The notes under the pieces are model-generated. The model was not told the DNA's origin, made no database searches, and saw only the letters and a list, made by a program, of their open reading frames with translations. Of a stretch of 64,000 nt of DNA, positions 41,715 to 53,156 are shown piece by piece; positions within the stretch are counted from its first letter, which is position 1; the number at the start of each line of letters is the position of its first letter. The position numbers and the translations under genes are program-made. The stretch is from Apostichopus japonicus. Taxonomy: Eukaryota > Echinodermata > Holothuroidea > Aspidochirotida > Stichopodidae. The DNA lies in contig NC_092568.1 of the NCBI RefSeq assembly GCF_037975245.1, positions 9,187,001 through 9,251,000 on the forward strand, written 5' to 3'.

Positions 41715-42085
41715 ATGCTAAATCTCTGGATAGGTAATTGAAGGCTAACATTGATGATGACGTCACTTCCTCATTGCATATCTAAAGGTTGAGGTTAATC
41801 AACTCTTATATCAATTTTAATCATTCAGCCAAAACATCATGTTCTTATTAATAACATATAAACAACAGAGAGCATCGTTGGATGACATTGAGCACCATCT
41901 GTTCTTGACACATTTGTATATGCATTGTTAATATGTCATGTGAGGGCTATAAAATGTCTTATTTATCCTATTGAGTTTAGTGTTACATCTGATGGAACTG
42001 ATCTTATAGTCGGTGGGTTAGACTACAAAGTCCAGTCACTTTAACTGATGAACGTCAACTGCTTAAGAGTTGAAGTTGAGAAGAA
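41715..42085. repeat. dispersed repeat B, copy 1
   Basis: Shares phrases such as ATTGAGTTTAGTGTTACATCTG, here split as GAGTTTAGTGTTACATCTGA, and CCAGTCACTTTAACT with 48,541-48,830 and 54,455-54,800. All three are on the same strand. Nature unknown; no terminal repeats found. Confidence 0.6.
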
Positions 42086-42245
42086 GAAATAGAAAAGGAA
42101 ACAAAAATTAAATTCGATAAGGAAAATGGTCTAATAACAAGGAAGAGAATGAACCAAAATGTGACGCATGAATTATTCAGACAACCATTAGCGTGTGGAT
42201 TGTGAACCACGAAGGTTCAACGTTACATTAAAAACAAAACATCCA

Positions 42246-42536
42246 TCACAAAATCTCAAGCGTTCGAAGCATTTCCGTTTTATAGGAATGACTTTGCAGC
42301 ACACTTTTCTGCACGAGTTTGACCAATTCTATATATAGCTCACTATAATCACGTGCCGGTAATTCACCTTCTACATGACCGACGGAGAAGGGGAGCTGAG
42401 GTGTGGATTTATCCGTCACTTTTTGTTTTGCCTTGTCTAAACATGTATAATAATTATCCAGGCTGCTGTAATCATTGAAAATTCGGGTCAACGTAACAAG
42501 TATGACTGCATCATTGGTATACCGACGTAAAAGCAA
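42246..42536 (-). CDS. orphan open frame, possible exon
   Basis: A 96-codon minus-strand frame ending TGA, with balanced composition (YTNDAVILVTLTRIFNDYSS and then PARDYSELYIELVKLVQKSV). No ATG opens it, a stop lies just upstream in frame, and no good acceptor was found between. It may be a terminal exon of an unseen gene or a transposon relic. Family not recognised. Confidence 0.25.
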   Translation of the reverse strand: MLLRRYTNDAVILVTLTRIFNDYSSLDNYYTCLDKAKQKVTDKSTPQLPFSVGHVEGELPARDYSELYIELVKLVQKSVLQSHSYKTEMLRTLEIL

Positions 42537-43733
42537 TGTCCGGTTTCATTTCTACGAGGAAATTGACAGCTAGCTAACCGTCAAATTATCATTTTGTGTT
42601 TTGTCGTAGGCTTTCCAAAGTCAGTGAAAATGTTGGAATTTTCCTTAAAACTTTCTATAAATGGTCGAAAGTTTGAGGAAAACACCGAAATCTTGCAACA
42701 GTTTATTTTGACCTTTCGTTGTACCCTCATACATCCTCCTACTTTTTGAGTACCACCTAATTATATTACTATCCCGAGGTTTCAAGAAAAGTTGCTATTT
42801 TGAGGTTTAAACAGTCTGTTGAACTTTTAAAACGTTAACATTTCAAGGAATAAATCGAAATATTTGGGAGATATCAGTATTAAAATTTGTGTCATGAGTG
42901 TGTCATTTTGTCAGGTCATGATAACAAAGTGTTGCCAGGAGGTGCAAACACGGCTATTCCTTTAGCTATTCTTCTTCTTTTTTTACTTTGCATTCTTCAT
43001 TCTTTTTTCCATGTTCAAGCTGATTTTACGCACTTGACACTAAAACAATGAAAGCACTTATTAGGTGCATGCTCAGAAATTCAACATGTTTGATCCACCA
43101 TTATTTTGGAAAGCTCAACTTTATAACGGAAAATATGTAGTGCTATAAATAATAAGTCTATAAAAATCAATGCAAATGAGAATCGGTCTGTAATATTTTG
43201 ATTTGTTCAAGCTATCACCTTTGTCTGTCAAAGAACTTTTAAGATGCTATTTCCATGCAGGGTGGAATAAAAATGTTCTTACCTTTTCTTTGGGAGGGGG
43301 GGGGGGTAGGTCGTTCATCTCTATCACATAGACACCTGATGATGGTTGGGTGTGCTTCTGATACCTTAACTAAGACTCTTCTCAGACGCGTAAGTAAAGA
43401 TATTATTAGAGAATTATATTGTATACAAGCATTTACAGATGCCTGTAGCAGCGGCGAATTAGATATAGGAGGCTGAAATTTGATGGAAACAGCCAGATGC
43501 GAAGAAAGGAGCTTGTGAAGGAGGGGGCATTCCCGTCCTCCCTCCTTGTGCACGCCATTGGCGTTCAGTGCTGTTGCCAGATAATGGTACCGCTTGGAAC
43601 CACATCGTGACCGGGTTTGCGTTACTTTTACCAAACAAACGTAATACAAAAACATAAATGGATCTATCCACTAACAAGTAACATGTTAACGTATTTAATT
43701 TATAGTCTTTTATTTTTCTCATTCCAATTAAAG
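42537..43733. other. intergenic, repeat-like
   Basis: Positions 42,600-42,870 show the same scattered CGAAATTT/TTTCAAGG word pattern as 35,060-35,840. A G-run lies at 43,294. Nothing else recognised. Confidence 0.45.
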
Positions 43734-43901
43734 GGGTTTTCTTATATAATCGTCCCTGGTCCTACCGAGGGGATACCATTACACGGTGCTTTTTCAGGGA
43801 CCTTAAGTTTTATCGAAGAGGTAGTGTTTGATTTCCCAGATTGCGAAAAAAATGCTAGCAAAGTTGATTTTGCAGCAAATGATAATAATGGATTCAAATA
43901 A
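43734..43901 (+). CDS. orphan open frame, possible terminal exon
   Basis: Preceded by a pyrimidine-rich stretch and AAAG, then GFSYIIVPGPTEGIPLHGAF and DFPDCEKNASKVDFAANDNN to TAA. It reads like a protein end but has no neighbour exon or polyadenylation signal. Not recognised; could be chance. Confidence 0.25.
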   Translation, partial: GFSYIIVPGPTEGIPLHGAFSGTLSFIEEVVFDFPDCEKNASKVDFAANDNNGFK

Positions 43902-45034
43902 GACGCACATACGTACCTCAAGTAAGAGGATATTAAAGTCCATGTGCTCAATGTCTTTCGTCGTTATATTTACATCAATTGAATGCTTGATACGTGTTAC
44001 CGGAAGCCGATTAAAACGCAAAACGTTCACTGCGAATTCTGGACTGCTCACAGAGCGTAAACATCTTGTCGTAAAGATTTTAATAATATGAAAGCAAATT
44101 CACCACTTGAATGGCATTAATCTCTCTTTATTGTTATAAACTTGTTTCGAAAAAGGAAGATGTGCATGGTTCTTCAATGAGTATCGATAAAGTCCATTAG
44201 TGTGTTACGTGGTCGACATACCGGGGACTACTTGGTATTCCATTAATGGCAGTTTTCTTCATCTATTCATTGTTCATCATAATGTAGTCCATTGACTGGT
44301 AAAACAAATAGAACAAAGAACAAGGAATCGGATAATATTCTTCCTAGATCAAACTAGTTTTTTCCTGAGACGTGTACAACAAACAGATAGACCGAAGAGT
44401 TGAAGACATCCCCGAAGATCATGTGTAGTATCTGTTCCCTTCGAGGGGAATGGTCATACACACCTCGCGATGGTGGTGGTGTGCATGCTGGGGAGGGGTG
44501 TTTCGTTTCGCTGCGTGCTGGTCGTCCTTTTGTGTGTTTTTTTTTTAATGTTTTAGTGGGTGGTTGGGGGTTTGTCTCTGCAGGTCGGTGGGCATATTTA
44601 TTTTATAGGCTCGCTTGACCTGAGTTTCGTTTATCAGAATGGGATGATTCGGTAGTGCCGTTTGGCCGTGACGTTTTGGATCCCGCATGGCGGGTCACGT
44701 AAAAAGCACCTCATGATGGTCACACAGTCAGAGTCTCGATTCAAGGGGACTATGGTTGAGAGCGGATCAGATGTTCGGTAGTTTGGTTTTCGTGCCCAGG
44801 TTCTTTCGTGGGTGATTTTTCTTTAAAAAAAATATCCCCGGTATTCAATCATGGGAGAATGATCGACAGATAGATTTTGCTGTAACTTGATTACTCACTT
44901 AAATAATTAAATAATGAATAAAGCAGAATTTTAGTCTTGATGTTATAATAGAAAAACAACAACTTTGAGTCCAATACTTTGTTTCTGTAGATTTTCCAGT
45001 ATTTTTCAAGATATGTATCGTTACATATACTTTT
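43902..45034. other. intergenic
   Basis: AT-rich, then a GT-rich tract at 44,465-44,600. No gene seen. Confidence 0.45.
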
Positions 45035-45094
45035 TTTCTGGAATATTCGTTTACTAGGCTAACTTGATGGTGACGTCGGCTCCTCATTGCAGTT
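45035..45094. repeat. dispersed repeat B, copy 2, left part
   Basis: AGGCTAACTTGATGGTGACG followed by TCCTCATTGCA matches 41,744-41,780. It is separated from its right part (48,541-48,830) by the LINE. Confidence 0.55.
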
Positions 45095-45348
45095 CGCTTG
45101 CATCGAGCTGCCACAGTTAAAATGAGCAGTGTCGTATTTTTCACGTTTTCTGTGTGTTAACGAACCTTTCCTTCGTTCTGAAGTTATTCGTTGTCGTGTT
45201 GTGGGACTACTAACACTCTTCATACCATTTTCGAAGGTTTTTACGGAACGGGTGAGACATACAACTGTCAATTTAGGACACAGTGTTCTACGTTACTTAT
45301 TTTTTGGCCAATAGTATAGGCCTTCTGCTATTGACATAGGATAGTAGG

Positions 45349-48258
45349 ATGAACCCTAACAATACCAATATCGTGGGAGGTGCTCGAAGCCTACACTATA
45401 GCTCGGAGACACTTCACAATATTCGAAGGAGTATGCAGACCCACACAATAGAGTCACGGTTAGTGGACATATTGAAAGAACAATCGATTCTTCGCAAGCA
45501 CAGAGGTACGCGGGCCGGTATACAGAATCGGATTAGAAACACTCAATCTCATAATTTCAGCTTTCCTTATGGACTGACAGCAAATGTAAACAGTATTCAG
45601 GGAAAGTTTTTACACCTGGAGCAAACTGTTACAAACATGCGAAATCTATGTTTCATTACATTGCAAGAGACGAAACTGCAATCACCGAATAAAGAGTGGC
45701 TAAATGAAATCCCACAGCACTGTGTGCCAGATGAAGCGTTACGCATGGCAAATTACTTTATGTTTCGCCATGACAGACAATTTTCGGCAAATGGCGGTGG
45801 ATTGATAACGTATATCTCGAAAGACTGGGCAGTGAGCTATCCAAAGGTATGTTGTAGTATTTCAATCCCGGATATTGAGCTTCTTGCCGTGAGAGCCAGG
45901 CCACGATACCTCCCCAGCGACATGTCGAATGTAACGATCGTGAATGTATACACCAGGCCGTCATCAAATTTCTCATCTGCAGATAAAGAACTGAAATCAG
46001 CAATTACTAAGCTCCAGAAGGAAAACCCACGAACTCACTTCATAATTGCTGGAGATGTCAATCGAGAAAGCATCGCATGTATTGAGACAATGGGTTTCAA
46101 GAATCTGGTGAATTTTGCTACTTTTCCTTCGTCCAATTCTGTCCTGGACGCTGTGTATGTCACGGGTGACGTCTACCATGTAAAGAAATCCCACCCGATA
46201 TCCACATCCGACCACAGCAGTGTCCTACTCATCCCGAAGTACACAGAGAAGCATCGTGCTAAGAAGCAACGACGAAGTAGATCACAGAAGGACTTGTCAT
46301 TTGATAACGTCAGGAGCATGCAAGAGATGCTTCAAACGACCGACTGGAATGTATTTCGTGAAGACTGCGATGACCAAGACGAATTAACTGACGTCATTTC
46401 AAGTTACATTGGATTCGTCAGCGATGTATGCATACCAATGAAGCAAATAACACCTGCTGAGATGATGAAGCGAATCCCCCCAGACAACAAGATCAAACAA
46501 CTGGAAAAGCAAAAACAGAAGGCCATCGAGGACAAAGACAACATCTCCAGGAACAGGATGCAGAGGGAAATCAATAAGCACGTAAACAATCTGCGAAGTG
46601 ACACCTTTGGAGGAATAAAAGGAAACTCTCGTGCATTCTGGGATGTCGTCAAATCCATAAGAGACCCTACTAAAGATGACCAGCCTAGGCGGGTTGATGC
46701 AGATTTTGGGAAGGAACTATCCGACTATTTTGGACGGTTTAATGACTCAATAAGTAAAGATATACCGTTATACCTACCTGAGAAGAATGAAGGTTGTCAT
46801 GAACTTGATGTCAATGTGGTAAGGAAACAGTTTGGGAAGGTCAAAAGGGGTGTTGCTTGTGGGTCAGATAAAATTCCGTGGTGGGTTTTTAAATTCTTTT
46901 CTTTTGAATTAGCTCCAATATACACATCACTCTTCCAAGAAAGCTTACAACATAGTCAGATCCCTAACCTGTGGAAAACAGCACTAACATCACCTGTACC
47001 AAAAGTGGCGAATCCCAAAGATGTGAATGATTTTAGACCAATTGACCTAGCAAGTATTGCTTTTAACAGCATGCAAAGGATCCTCCTGCCACGACTAACT
47101 GACAGTATCAATCAATTTGGGGACAAGCGTCAATTCGCCTACAGAAAAGGTGTATCATGTGTAGATGCTGTGCTGTTACTTATCCACGAGGTTGTGTCAG
47201 AATTAAATTGCAAGGAAACCACAATAGCAAAGGTGCTTTTCTTAGATTTCTCAAGTGCTTTCAATACCGTCCTACCAAATCAATTAATTACAGATCTGTC
47301 AGGTTTCATCACTGAACCATGGCTCCTACACTGGCTTGCTCAGTTCTTAACTGGGTGGTCAAGACACGTTAAATTGGAGAATGGGTTGTCTGATAGGTCA
47401 GAGATTAAAGTTGGAGTGCCTCAGGGTGGTCCATTGTCTGCTTTACTCTTCACATTATATACGGATGAAATCAAGTCTGGTGGTCATATCTCAATCACAA
47501 AATATGCCGATGACACTGCTATATTATGCAAAATATCCAAGAGTTCATGTGTCAATGATCAGCTGAACTATCAGCAATCAGTCAACGACGTGGTTTCAAA
47601 ATGTGATAGAAAGAATTTGTTGCTAAATGCTAAGAAGTCGAAGGAAATGTGCTTTGCTAACATCAATATAAAACATCAAGGTCTTCTGTCTGCAAGATCA
47701 CAAGGTGTCACCATACATGAATCTGAGGTAGAACGAACATCAAGAACTGAATACCTAGGAGTATGCATTGATGATAATCTAACGTTCACGTCGCATATCT
47801 CGAAAATCTTGAAAAAAGTGTATTATTTTGTTTCAAGTCTTGCCTATATTGTGTCATTCTTTAATGAAGGTGCAAGGAAAAATGTGTTCAGCTCCTTTAT
47901 TCTGCCACATTTACTTTATGCTGTTCCTGTATGGTATCACTTTATATCATCTTCTGACAAGCATAGACTGATGAGATTCCTTAAGTATACTTCACGTATA
48001 TTGAATGTAAGCCAGCTATTACTGAAGGATCAAGTAAACACAGCTGCAAAGAATGAATTTGTAAGGATGACAAATAAAATTAGAGATGACAAAGATCACC
48101 CACTACATGGGCCACTTAATTGTCTGTTGGTGAAAGCTACCAGGAATCTTAGGAACCCTCATATCTTGCCAAAATATAGAATTCAACTTTATAAGAACTC
48201 TTTCATCTACCGTGCTGCAATTTACATTCAATTTGGTATTTTGGAACCTTTCATTTAA
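45349..48258 (+). CDS. LINE ORF2: apurinic-type endonuclease and reverse transcriptase
   Basis: 969 residues without a stop. Residues about 70-295 form an exonuclease-endonuclease-phosphatase fold: ANVNS (78), QETKL (106), GDVN (235), SDHSS (287). Residues about 500-790 are a reverse transcriptase: GSDKIP (505), DFRPIDLAS (561), RQFAYRKG (594), FLDFSSAFNT (631) carrying the first catalytic Asp, VGVPQGGPLS (688) and KYADD (718) with the catalytic pair. It nicks target DNA and copies its RNA in place. All catalytic residues I can judge are present, so it may be active. RPID, where RPIS is more usual, is the only oddity noted. The clade is inferred from general resemblance to CR1/L2-type proteins. 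Confidence 0.92.
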   Translation: MNPNNTNIVGGARSLHYSSETLHNIRRSMQTHTIESRLVDILKEQSILRKHRGTRAGIQNRIRNTQSHNFSFPYGLTANVNSIQGKFLHLEQTVTNMRNLCFITLQETKLQSPNKEWLNEIPQHCVPDEALRMANYFMFRHDRQFSANGGGLITYISKDWAVSYPKVCCSISIPDIELLAVRARPRYLPSDMSNVTIVNVYTRPSSNFSSADKELKSAITKLQKENPRTHFIIAGDVNRESIACIETMGFKNLVNFATFPSSNSVLDAVYVTGDVYHVKKSHPISTSDHSSVLLIPKYTEKHRAKKQRRSRSQKDLSFDNVRSMQEMLQTTDWNVFREDCDDQDELTDVISSYIGFVSDVCIPMKQITPAEMMKRIPPDNKIKQLEKQKQKAIEDKDNISRNRMQREINKHVNNLRSDTFGGIKGNSRAFWDVVKSIRDPTKDDQPRRVDADFGKELSDYFGRFNDSISKDIPLYLPEKNEGCHELDVNVVRKQFGKVKRGVACGSDKIPWWVFKFFSFELAPIYTSLFQESLQHSQIPNLWKTALTSPVPKVANPKDVNDFRPIDLASIAFNSMQRILLPRLTDSINQFGDKRQFAYRKGVSCVDAVLLLIHEVVSELNCKETTIAKVLFLDFSSAFNTVLPNQLITDLSGFITEPWLLHWLAQFLTGWSRHVKLENGLSDRSEIKVGVPQGGPLSALLFTLYTDEIKSGGHISITKYADDTAILCKISKSSCVNDQLNYQQSVNDVVSKCDRKNLLLNAKKSKEMCFANINIKHQGLLSARSQGVTIHESEVERTSRTEYLGVCIDDNLTFTSHISKILKKVYYFVSSLAYIVSFFNEGARKNVFSSFILPHLLYAVPVWYHFISSSDKHRLMRFLKYTSRILNVSQLLLKDQVNTAAKNEFVRMTNKIRDDKDHPLHGPLNCLLVKATRNLRNPHILPKYRIQLYKNSFIYRAAIYIQFGILEPFI

Positions 48259-48265
48259 TTTTACT

Positions 48266-48459
48266 AATTGTTTCACCTAGTTCTAGTAATGTACATAGTT
48301 TTAACGCTTTCTTGTTGTGCAATCTTTTGAACATCTTATCTATCACAGTTTTCATATTCTTTAATTGTTTCACCTAGTTCTAGTAATGTACATAGTTTTA
48401 ACGCTTTCTTGTTGTGCAATCTTTTGAACATCTTATCTATCATGGTTTTCATATTTATT
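48266..48459. repeat. 97-bp tandem duplication in LINE 3' untranslated region
   Basis: AATTGTTTCACCTAGTTCTA starts at 48,266 and again at 48,363; the copies differ at only a few bases. Confidence 0.95.
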
Positions 48460-48540
48460 TATTTTTGAGTTTGACATGTGTACTCCTTTTTATAAATATG
48501 CTATATTTATACTGGTTTCAATAAATGAATGAAATGAATA

Positions 48541-48830
48541 ATGTTAATCCGTTATTTCTTAAGGTCAACCAGAATATGTTCGTTAAACTTCATATACGCA
48601 ACAGAGCACCCTTGGATGGCATTCAACACCATTTGTCCTTAACAAATTGGTAATAAATTATAAACATGTCATTTGAGACCATATCATCTTAATGTCTCCC
48701 TTTGAGTTTTGTATTGCAACTGAGCAACTAGTCTGATTGGCTGTGTACTAAACTAAAAGGTCCAGTCACTTTAACTAGTGAACCTCAACTGTTTAAAGGG
48801 TCATTCCAAAAAACAAACAAAAAATAAGTA
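48541..48830. repeat. dispersed repeat B, copy 2, right part
   Basis: Matches 41,785-42,085 and 54,530-54,800, including GAGTTTTGTATTGCAACTGA and GGTCCAGTCACTTTAACT. Confidence 0.6.
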
Positions 48831-51534
48831 AATGTGCCATACAACCCTAGGTAGACCGAGAGCAGTGGTTTTTAACGGTCCACGGCATATTAAAGTTAAT
48901 TTGGTTCCTGAAGTTATCAAAACACAATAAGGGGTATACTTTTTTGTGAATCTCAAACAAAGTTCATAAAATCACTACTGCTACTATCCGGTATGAGAAT
49001 TGCTACAACACTGTTGCTTATAATGGGACCATATTGACACTGGTATACTTTGGTCTTTTTTATTTGTAGGTTGTGTAAATCTTTGCCAAGTTGAACACAT
49101 TTATGTCAAACAATGAGCTTAATTAAGTTCCTTCAAACCCTTGTGACCGCATGACTGTTTGTATGTTAAGCTTGGCTCACCACAAATAACCCATTACAAT
49201 AAAATTCATTCCACCGTCTGAGTGACTATAGAAAAAACGGCTTTTAAGGAATTCGATGGCGCTAGTTCGAAACAGGGTGTATTTTAATATGAAATAATCA
49301 TATGGCTTTTAAAGGCATCCGTAGATTCACTTTTAGGAGAATAGCGCCTCATCAGGCCACGTATTCAGTGGACGGTGGCTGCAAGCATGCCGGTCGCAGA
49401 GATGTCACCACCTCTGGCCAAAGGCAAGGATTCACGCACGCCATCTAGTACGCTTCTGGTCGATTTGACCGACCCTCTGCGCATCCTCCCGGGTTCTTTT
49501 ACGACAACAAGGGAGACATGGTACGGGATCCTAGGCCACAAAAAAGCACCATGCCACAACCTCAGGTATTATCGCCAGAGGCCTGTCTTGAACCCTAGCC
49601 ACGATTTACACGACCGACAAGGAATGAGTCTTTCGTCACCCTCTTAACAGCATCGGCCACCACATCAGCTAGTAAATTATATGGTTGAATTAATATATCA
49701 AGACTTCAGCGTCGACTACTGAAAGAGAAAAAGAAATTTATAACGTGTATAACCAACCATTGATGGAGTCGAACTCAGTTTCATCGGGTTACCAGTCCAC
49801 TGCTCTACCATCTGAGCCATTTCACAAGTTAACTTTTAACGAGCTTAAATTGGTAACATCGCTTGGATACAATCTATTGGTAACAGTGAATGACACTGCC
49901 TTCAACGAAATCTCTATTCATCCTGTTTTACTCTCATTAGAACAACGGATCTGAATATCTTTATTTACAAGAAGCTCACGCTCTTCTTTGTTTACATTGC
50001 AGCAAGCAGTAAGAATGTCGCTTCCTTCCAAGACGTAAATGTACAATAGGCTTATGCCACGATACTATCGATGACTTCGAAGCAAGCAGTATGAGAAAAA
50101 CGGAATCCGTGAAATCTTCTTATTCACAAAAGGTCGCTTACGATTATGCTCGCAAGAGTGTTCTTGCTGTAAGTTGTCTTCCTTTACAACTATATTCTAT
50201 GCAGACGATTTTGAACTTGGATTAAGCCTAACATTTCAACAAAAAATTTCAAGATCTTTTTGAATGAGGAAGGGACAATACTTATTAAGTCAAACACGTT
50301 AACTACATGTGGCAGTAAAGCATTATTGAAAAGTATAGGAGTAAGCCACTGACAGCCCACCACCCTCGCTTTTCTAACCGGGGATGGATTTGCTCATCCA
50401 GCTAGATCTTTGAATTTGCAAAATGAGTGAATATCAACTTAAGTTTCATATTCCTCATTTTGAGATAACGTGTGCCGTGGAACTTTCGGGTTTTCCTATA
50501 GTTTGATAAAAATACAAGATATTTCAAGAAGAAGAAAAAAACTAATCTCGCGGTTTCAATTTACAACATCGCACTTTCGATATAAACAGTCGAGGACTTT
50601 AGAGAAACAAGTCCAAGCCGAATATTGATAAATAGTTGTAGTCAAATTTCAAGAAAAAAAAAGGAGGGGAAAAAAGAGGAACTTTGGGAATAACAGTACA
50701 TACTTTGAAGTAAATTAGCCAAATTTGGAGACACAAACGTAAACATTTTTGCGAAATTTATTTGAAATTTTGAGCAAGAAAATAGAAAATAAACCTAGCC
50801 CACTTCTGGTCGACCTCAACCGATCGACCCTGTTCGGATCCTCCCGAGTTCTTTTGTGACAACAAAGCTTGAGTGTCGGGTTCGCAAATACGCTCAATAA
50901 TTCAAACATCATATTATATTGACATTCCAAAGATTAAATTTATTAATATATTTCACTTCTCACTAATTTCTTACATCACTGCACCAAGACAAACTTTGTT
51001 TGGTCTTTCTGCAACTTAATGTCCGTTGGTCAACAACGTATGTTTCATCGAGGGCCTTTTCTATGCATCCTTTTTAATCACACCCACTCTCCCCATTGCC
51101 AGCTCTTTCAAGAACCATGTTTTAGCATACACTGGTAGATGTATCATCACCACTATACACATGTATAGGACCCCTTTTTGTCCAAACGTTCCTTTCTAAA
51201 ACGGTCCCACTGAAAAAGGAACCACAACACCTCCCCTACACCACCCCACCCCCTTCTATTAAAATAAAAGAAAGACAAAGTGAATGATTCTGTCTGAAAC
51301 GCAACGGTCTCAGTAAAAGTGAATAAGGAGATATTGCCGCATTACGTGCACGCCTAGGTTTCATTATGACTTCAGTGAACTTGGAAACGAACATTCTAAT
51401 GATTGACAGTGACACTGTGAATTATAAACATTATATTAATATGTCTGCATTGTCTGCAACTGGAAATTTCTATTAATTCGATTAGAAATTGTATCTTTTG
51501 TCAGCTTATAAAGACAGACTTGTCATTACAAAGT
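48831..51534. other. repeat-rich intergenic region
   Basis: Positions 49,430-49,520 and 50,795-50,870 share a dispersed phrase (CTTCTGGTCGA, CGACCCT, GGATCCTCCCGAGTTCTTTT-like). Positions 50,460-50,770 again show the scattered CGAAATTT word pattern. No gene seen. Confidence 0.45.
49757..49823 (-). pseudogene. tRNA-Thr-like relic
   Basis: On the minus strand it shows an A box (ATGGCTCAGATGGTAGAGCA), an anticodon-loop-like TGGTAAC (GGT), and a T arm GAGTTCGACTC. The acceptor stem does not pair. Probably a SINE head or a tRNA pseudogene. Confidence 0.45.
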
Positions 51535-52135
51535 TGGGCTAGGGTGAATTTGAGAATGGACTGTCCTTTTTGAACCCATTTCTATTGCTGCACTGGGCCT
51601 TGTTGGTCCTTGCTATACGCCACTGCTTCAGGGCTTCTCACAACACCACACCAACCGACCCCATGGTATTTACTTTTCCAATTACTTTTAGTTTCTTTGT
51701 GTTCGTTGCTCGTTGATAAATGACATGCCTTTGTGTCCGACATGTGGTAGTATATATCCTACCACAAACTCGCTTCAAGCGCCTAAGTATATACTTTATT
51801 AACACATAGTAAAACACATGCACACAAGGAAAGGCTCAAGGCTCGAATATAAAACTTTGAGTACAAATTGTATTCACTACATAGTGCAGTCGTAAAAATG
51901 CAAATGTCCTAACACATATGTCTCCAGATTAACAAATGAGATTAGTTCTTTTACAGTCAACTGTTAAAATTTGAACGAGGCCACATATGACGTAATCCAT
52001 AACCCTGATCTTCTTAGAAAAGAACATTCCTTTGTTTTACTTTAAATGACATCACGTGTTCGTGGCGCATATAGCAATTATAATACAAGTATTTCTGTAC
52101 GTGCTTTCATATCAGGAATACGAATCCCCTTCCCA
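51535..52135. repeat. block A, second copy (first at 39,830-40,190)
   Basis: Shared phrases in the same order: TTTCTATTGCT, GGCCTTGTT, ACGCCACT(A/G)CTTCAGG, then GCAATTATA and TCAGGAATACGAA. Similarity continues past the hAT-like end at about 39,913, so the duplicated unit is larger than that element. Confidence 0.5.
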
Positions 52136-52156
52136 CCAGAGTATAATATTTCTTAA

Positions 52157-52963
52157 AGCAGCATTTTGCGTTGGGTCGCTTTTTTTCCACCTTTTTAACA
52201 TGTGCATCGATTTTTTTACATGTATCAATCATTAAACAGCAAACTAAGATACCATCCAAGTTTCACCCTACCAAGAGCGTTAATTAGCGAGTAAATAACG
52301 ATTTATATCGATAACGAGTAAAAGTGTCCTCGACAAAATTTTCATATCTCCAAATCCACTAGTTTGAATTCTACCAATCAGTGAATAGGATGCTTATTCA
52401 TGAGCATTTTGCGTTTGGTCGCCGTTTTCTACTTTTTTTTGACATGTCCATCGAGTTTTTTACATACATCAAATCACAAGACAGCAAATTAAGATATTAG
52501 CCAAGTTTTTCCCTGCCAAAAACGTTAATTGGCGAGTATTCCACATACAAAATTAAATCGCATTCAGTTCCCAAACCCACTAGTTTGAATTCAACCAATC
52601 AGAGATGCAGGTTTAGTTATGAGCCGTTGCTAAAAATAGATTCAAGACTTTGCGTTGGGAGTTGTTATGCAACTCCCTGGTACAACTGCCATATAGACTG
52701 TACACAAATCAAGCGTGGTGTTACATTACGTATCTGTCAATGACTTTCGTAGTGTTTAAGTATTCATATTATGAGCGAGGTTTATTGGGATCCCAACGGA
52801 AAATATCTTGGAGAACAACAAAGTTGAAAGTTGCAATTTTTTCGACTTTTATGCCACCATTTGAAGTAAAATATAAATAGATAAGCTAGTTATGTATGTC
52901 GTTATGGCATAGTGGAGTCAGTGAGTTTGAGAAATATCATAGTCGAGGACGCAAAATGCTGCT
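52157..52963. mobile_element. TTAA-flanked inverted-repeat element, 807 bp
   Basis: Left end AGCAGCATTTTGCGT and right end ACGCAAAATGCTGCT are perfect 15-bp inverted repeats, and TTAA stands on both sides (52,153-52,156 and 52,964-52,967). TTAA target duplication is typical of piggyBac-type elements, though the termini do not start with the usual CCC. The left 470 bp consist of a direct duplication with 243-bp offset: GCATTTTGCGTTGGGTCGC at 52,161 and a close copy at 52,404. No transposase ORF. Confidence 0.8.
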
Positions 52964-52967
52964 TTAA

Positions 52968-53156
52968 TTTGAATCGAAAAGAATCAAATCACAAGGCTAT
53001 GGCCTAAACGGCTTTGTAATTTATTCCTTTTTCAGTTAACTGTCATACACATTTTTTAAAGATTCGGATATACATTTGTTGCAATATATACAGTGCTTAT
53101 ACAGTTCGGTGGAAACAAAACCAAATGGAATTATTGTTTATCGATACTTCGATAAA
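52968..53156. other. spacer downstream of the receptor gene
   Basis: AT-rich, nothing recognised. Confidence 0.4.

Larger units (their letters stand above)
45095..48540 (+). mobile_element. non-LTR retrotransposon (LINE, CR1-like superclade), about 3.4 kb
   Basis: One long ORF with endonuclease and reverse transcriptase, a short 5' untranslated part (about 45,095-45,348) and a 3' part of about 280 bp ending AATAAATGAATGAAATGAATA. The 3' untranslated region contains a direct duplication of 97 bp (48,266-48,362 and 48,363-48,459). The left boundary is set by where similarity to dispersed repeat B stops (near 45,094), and the right boundary by where it resumes (48,541), so the LINE is inserted in that repeat. 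No ORF1 is present. The uninterrupted ORF suggests a young copy. Confidence 0.85.
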
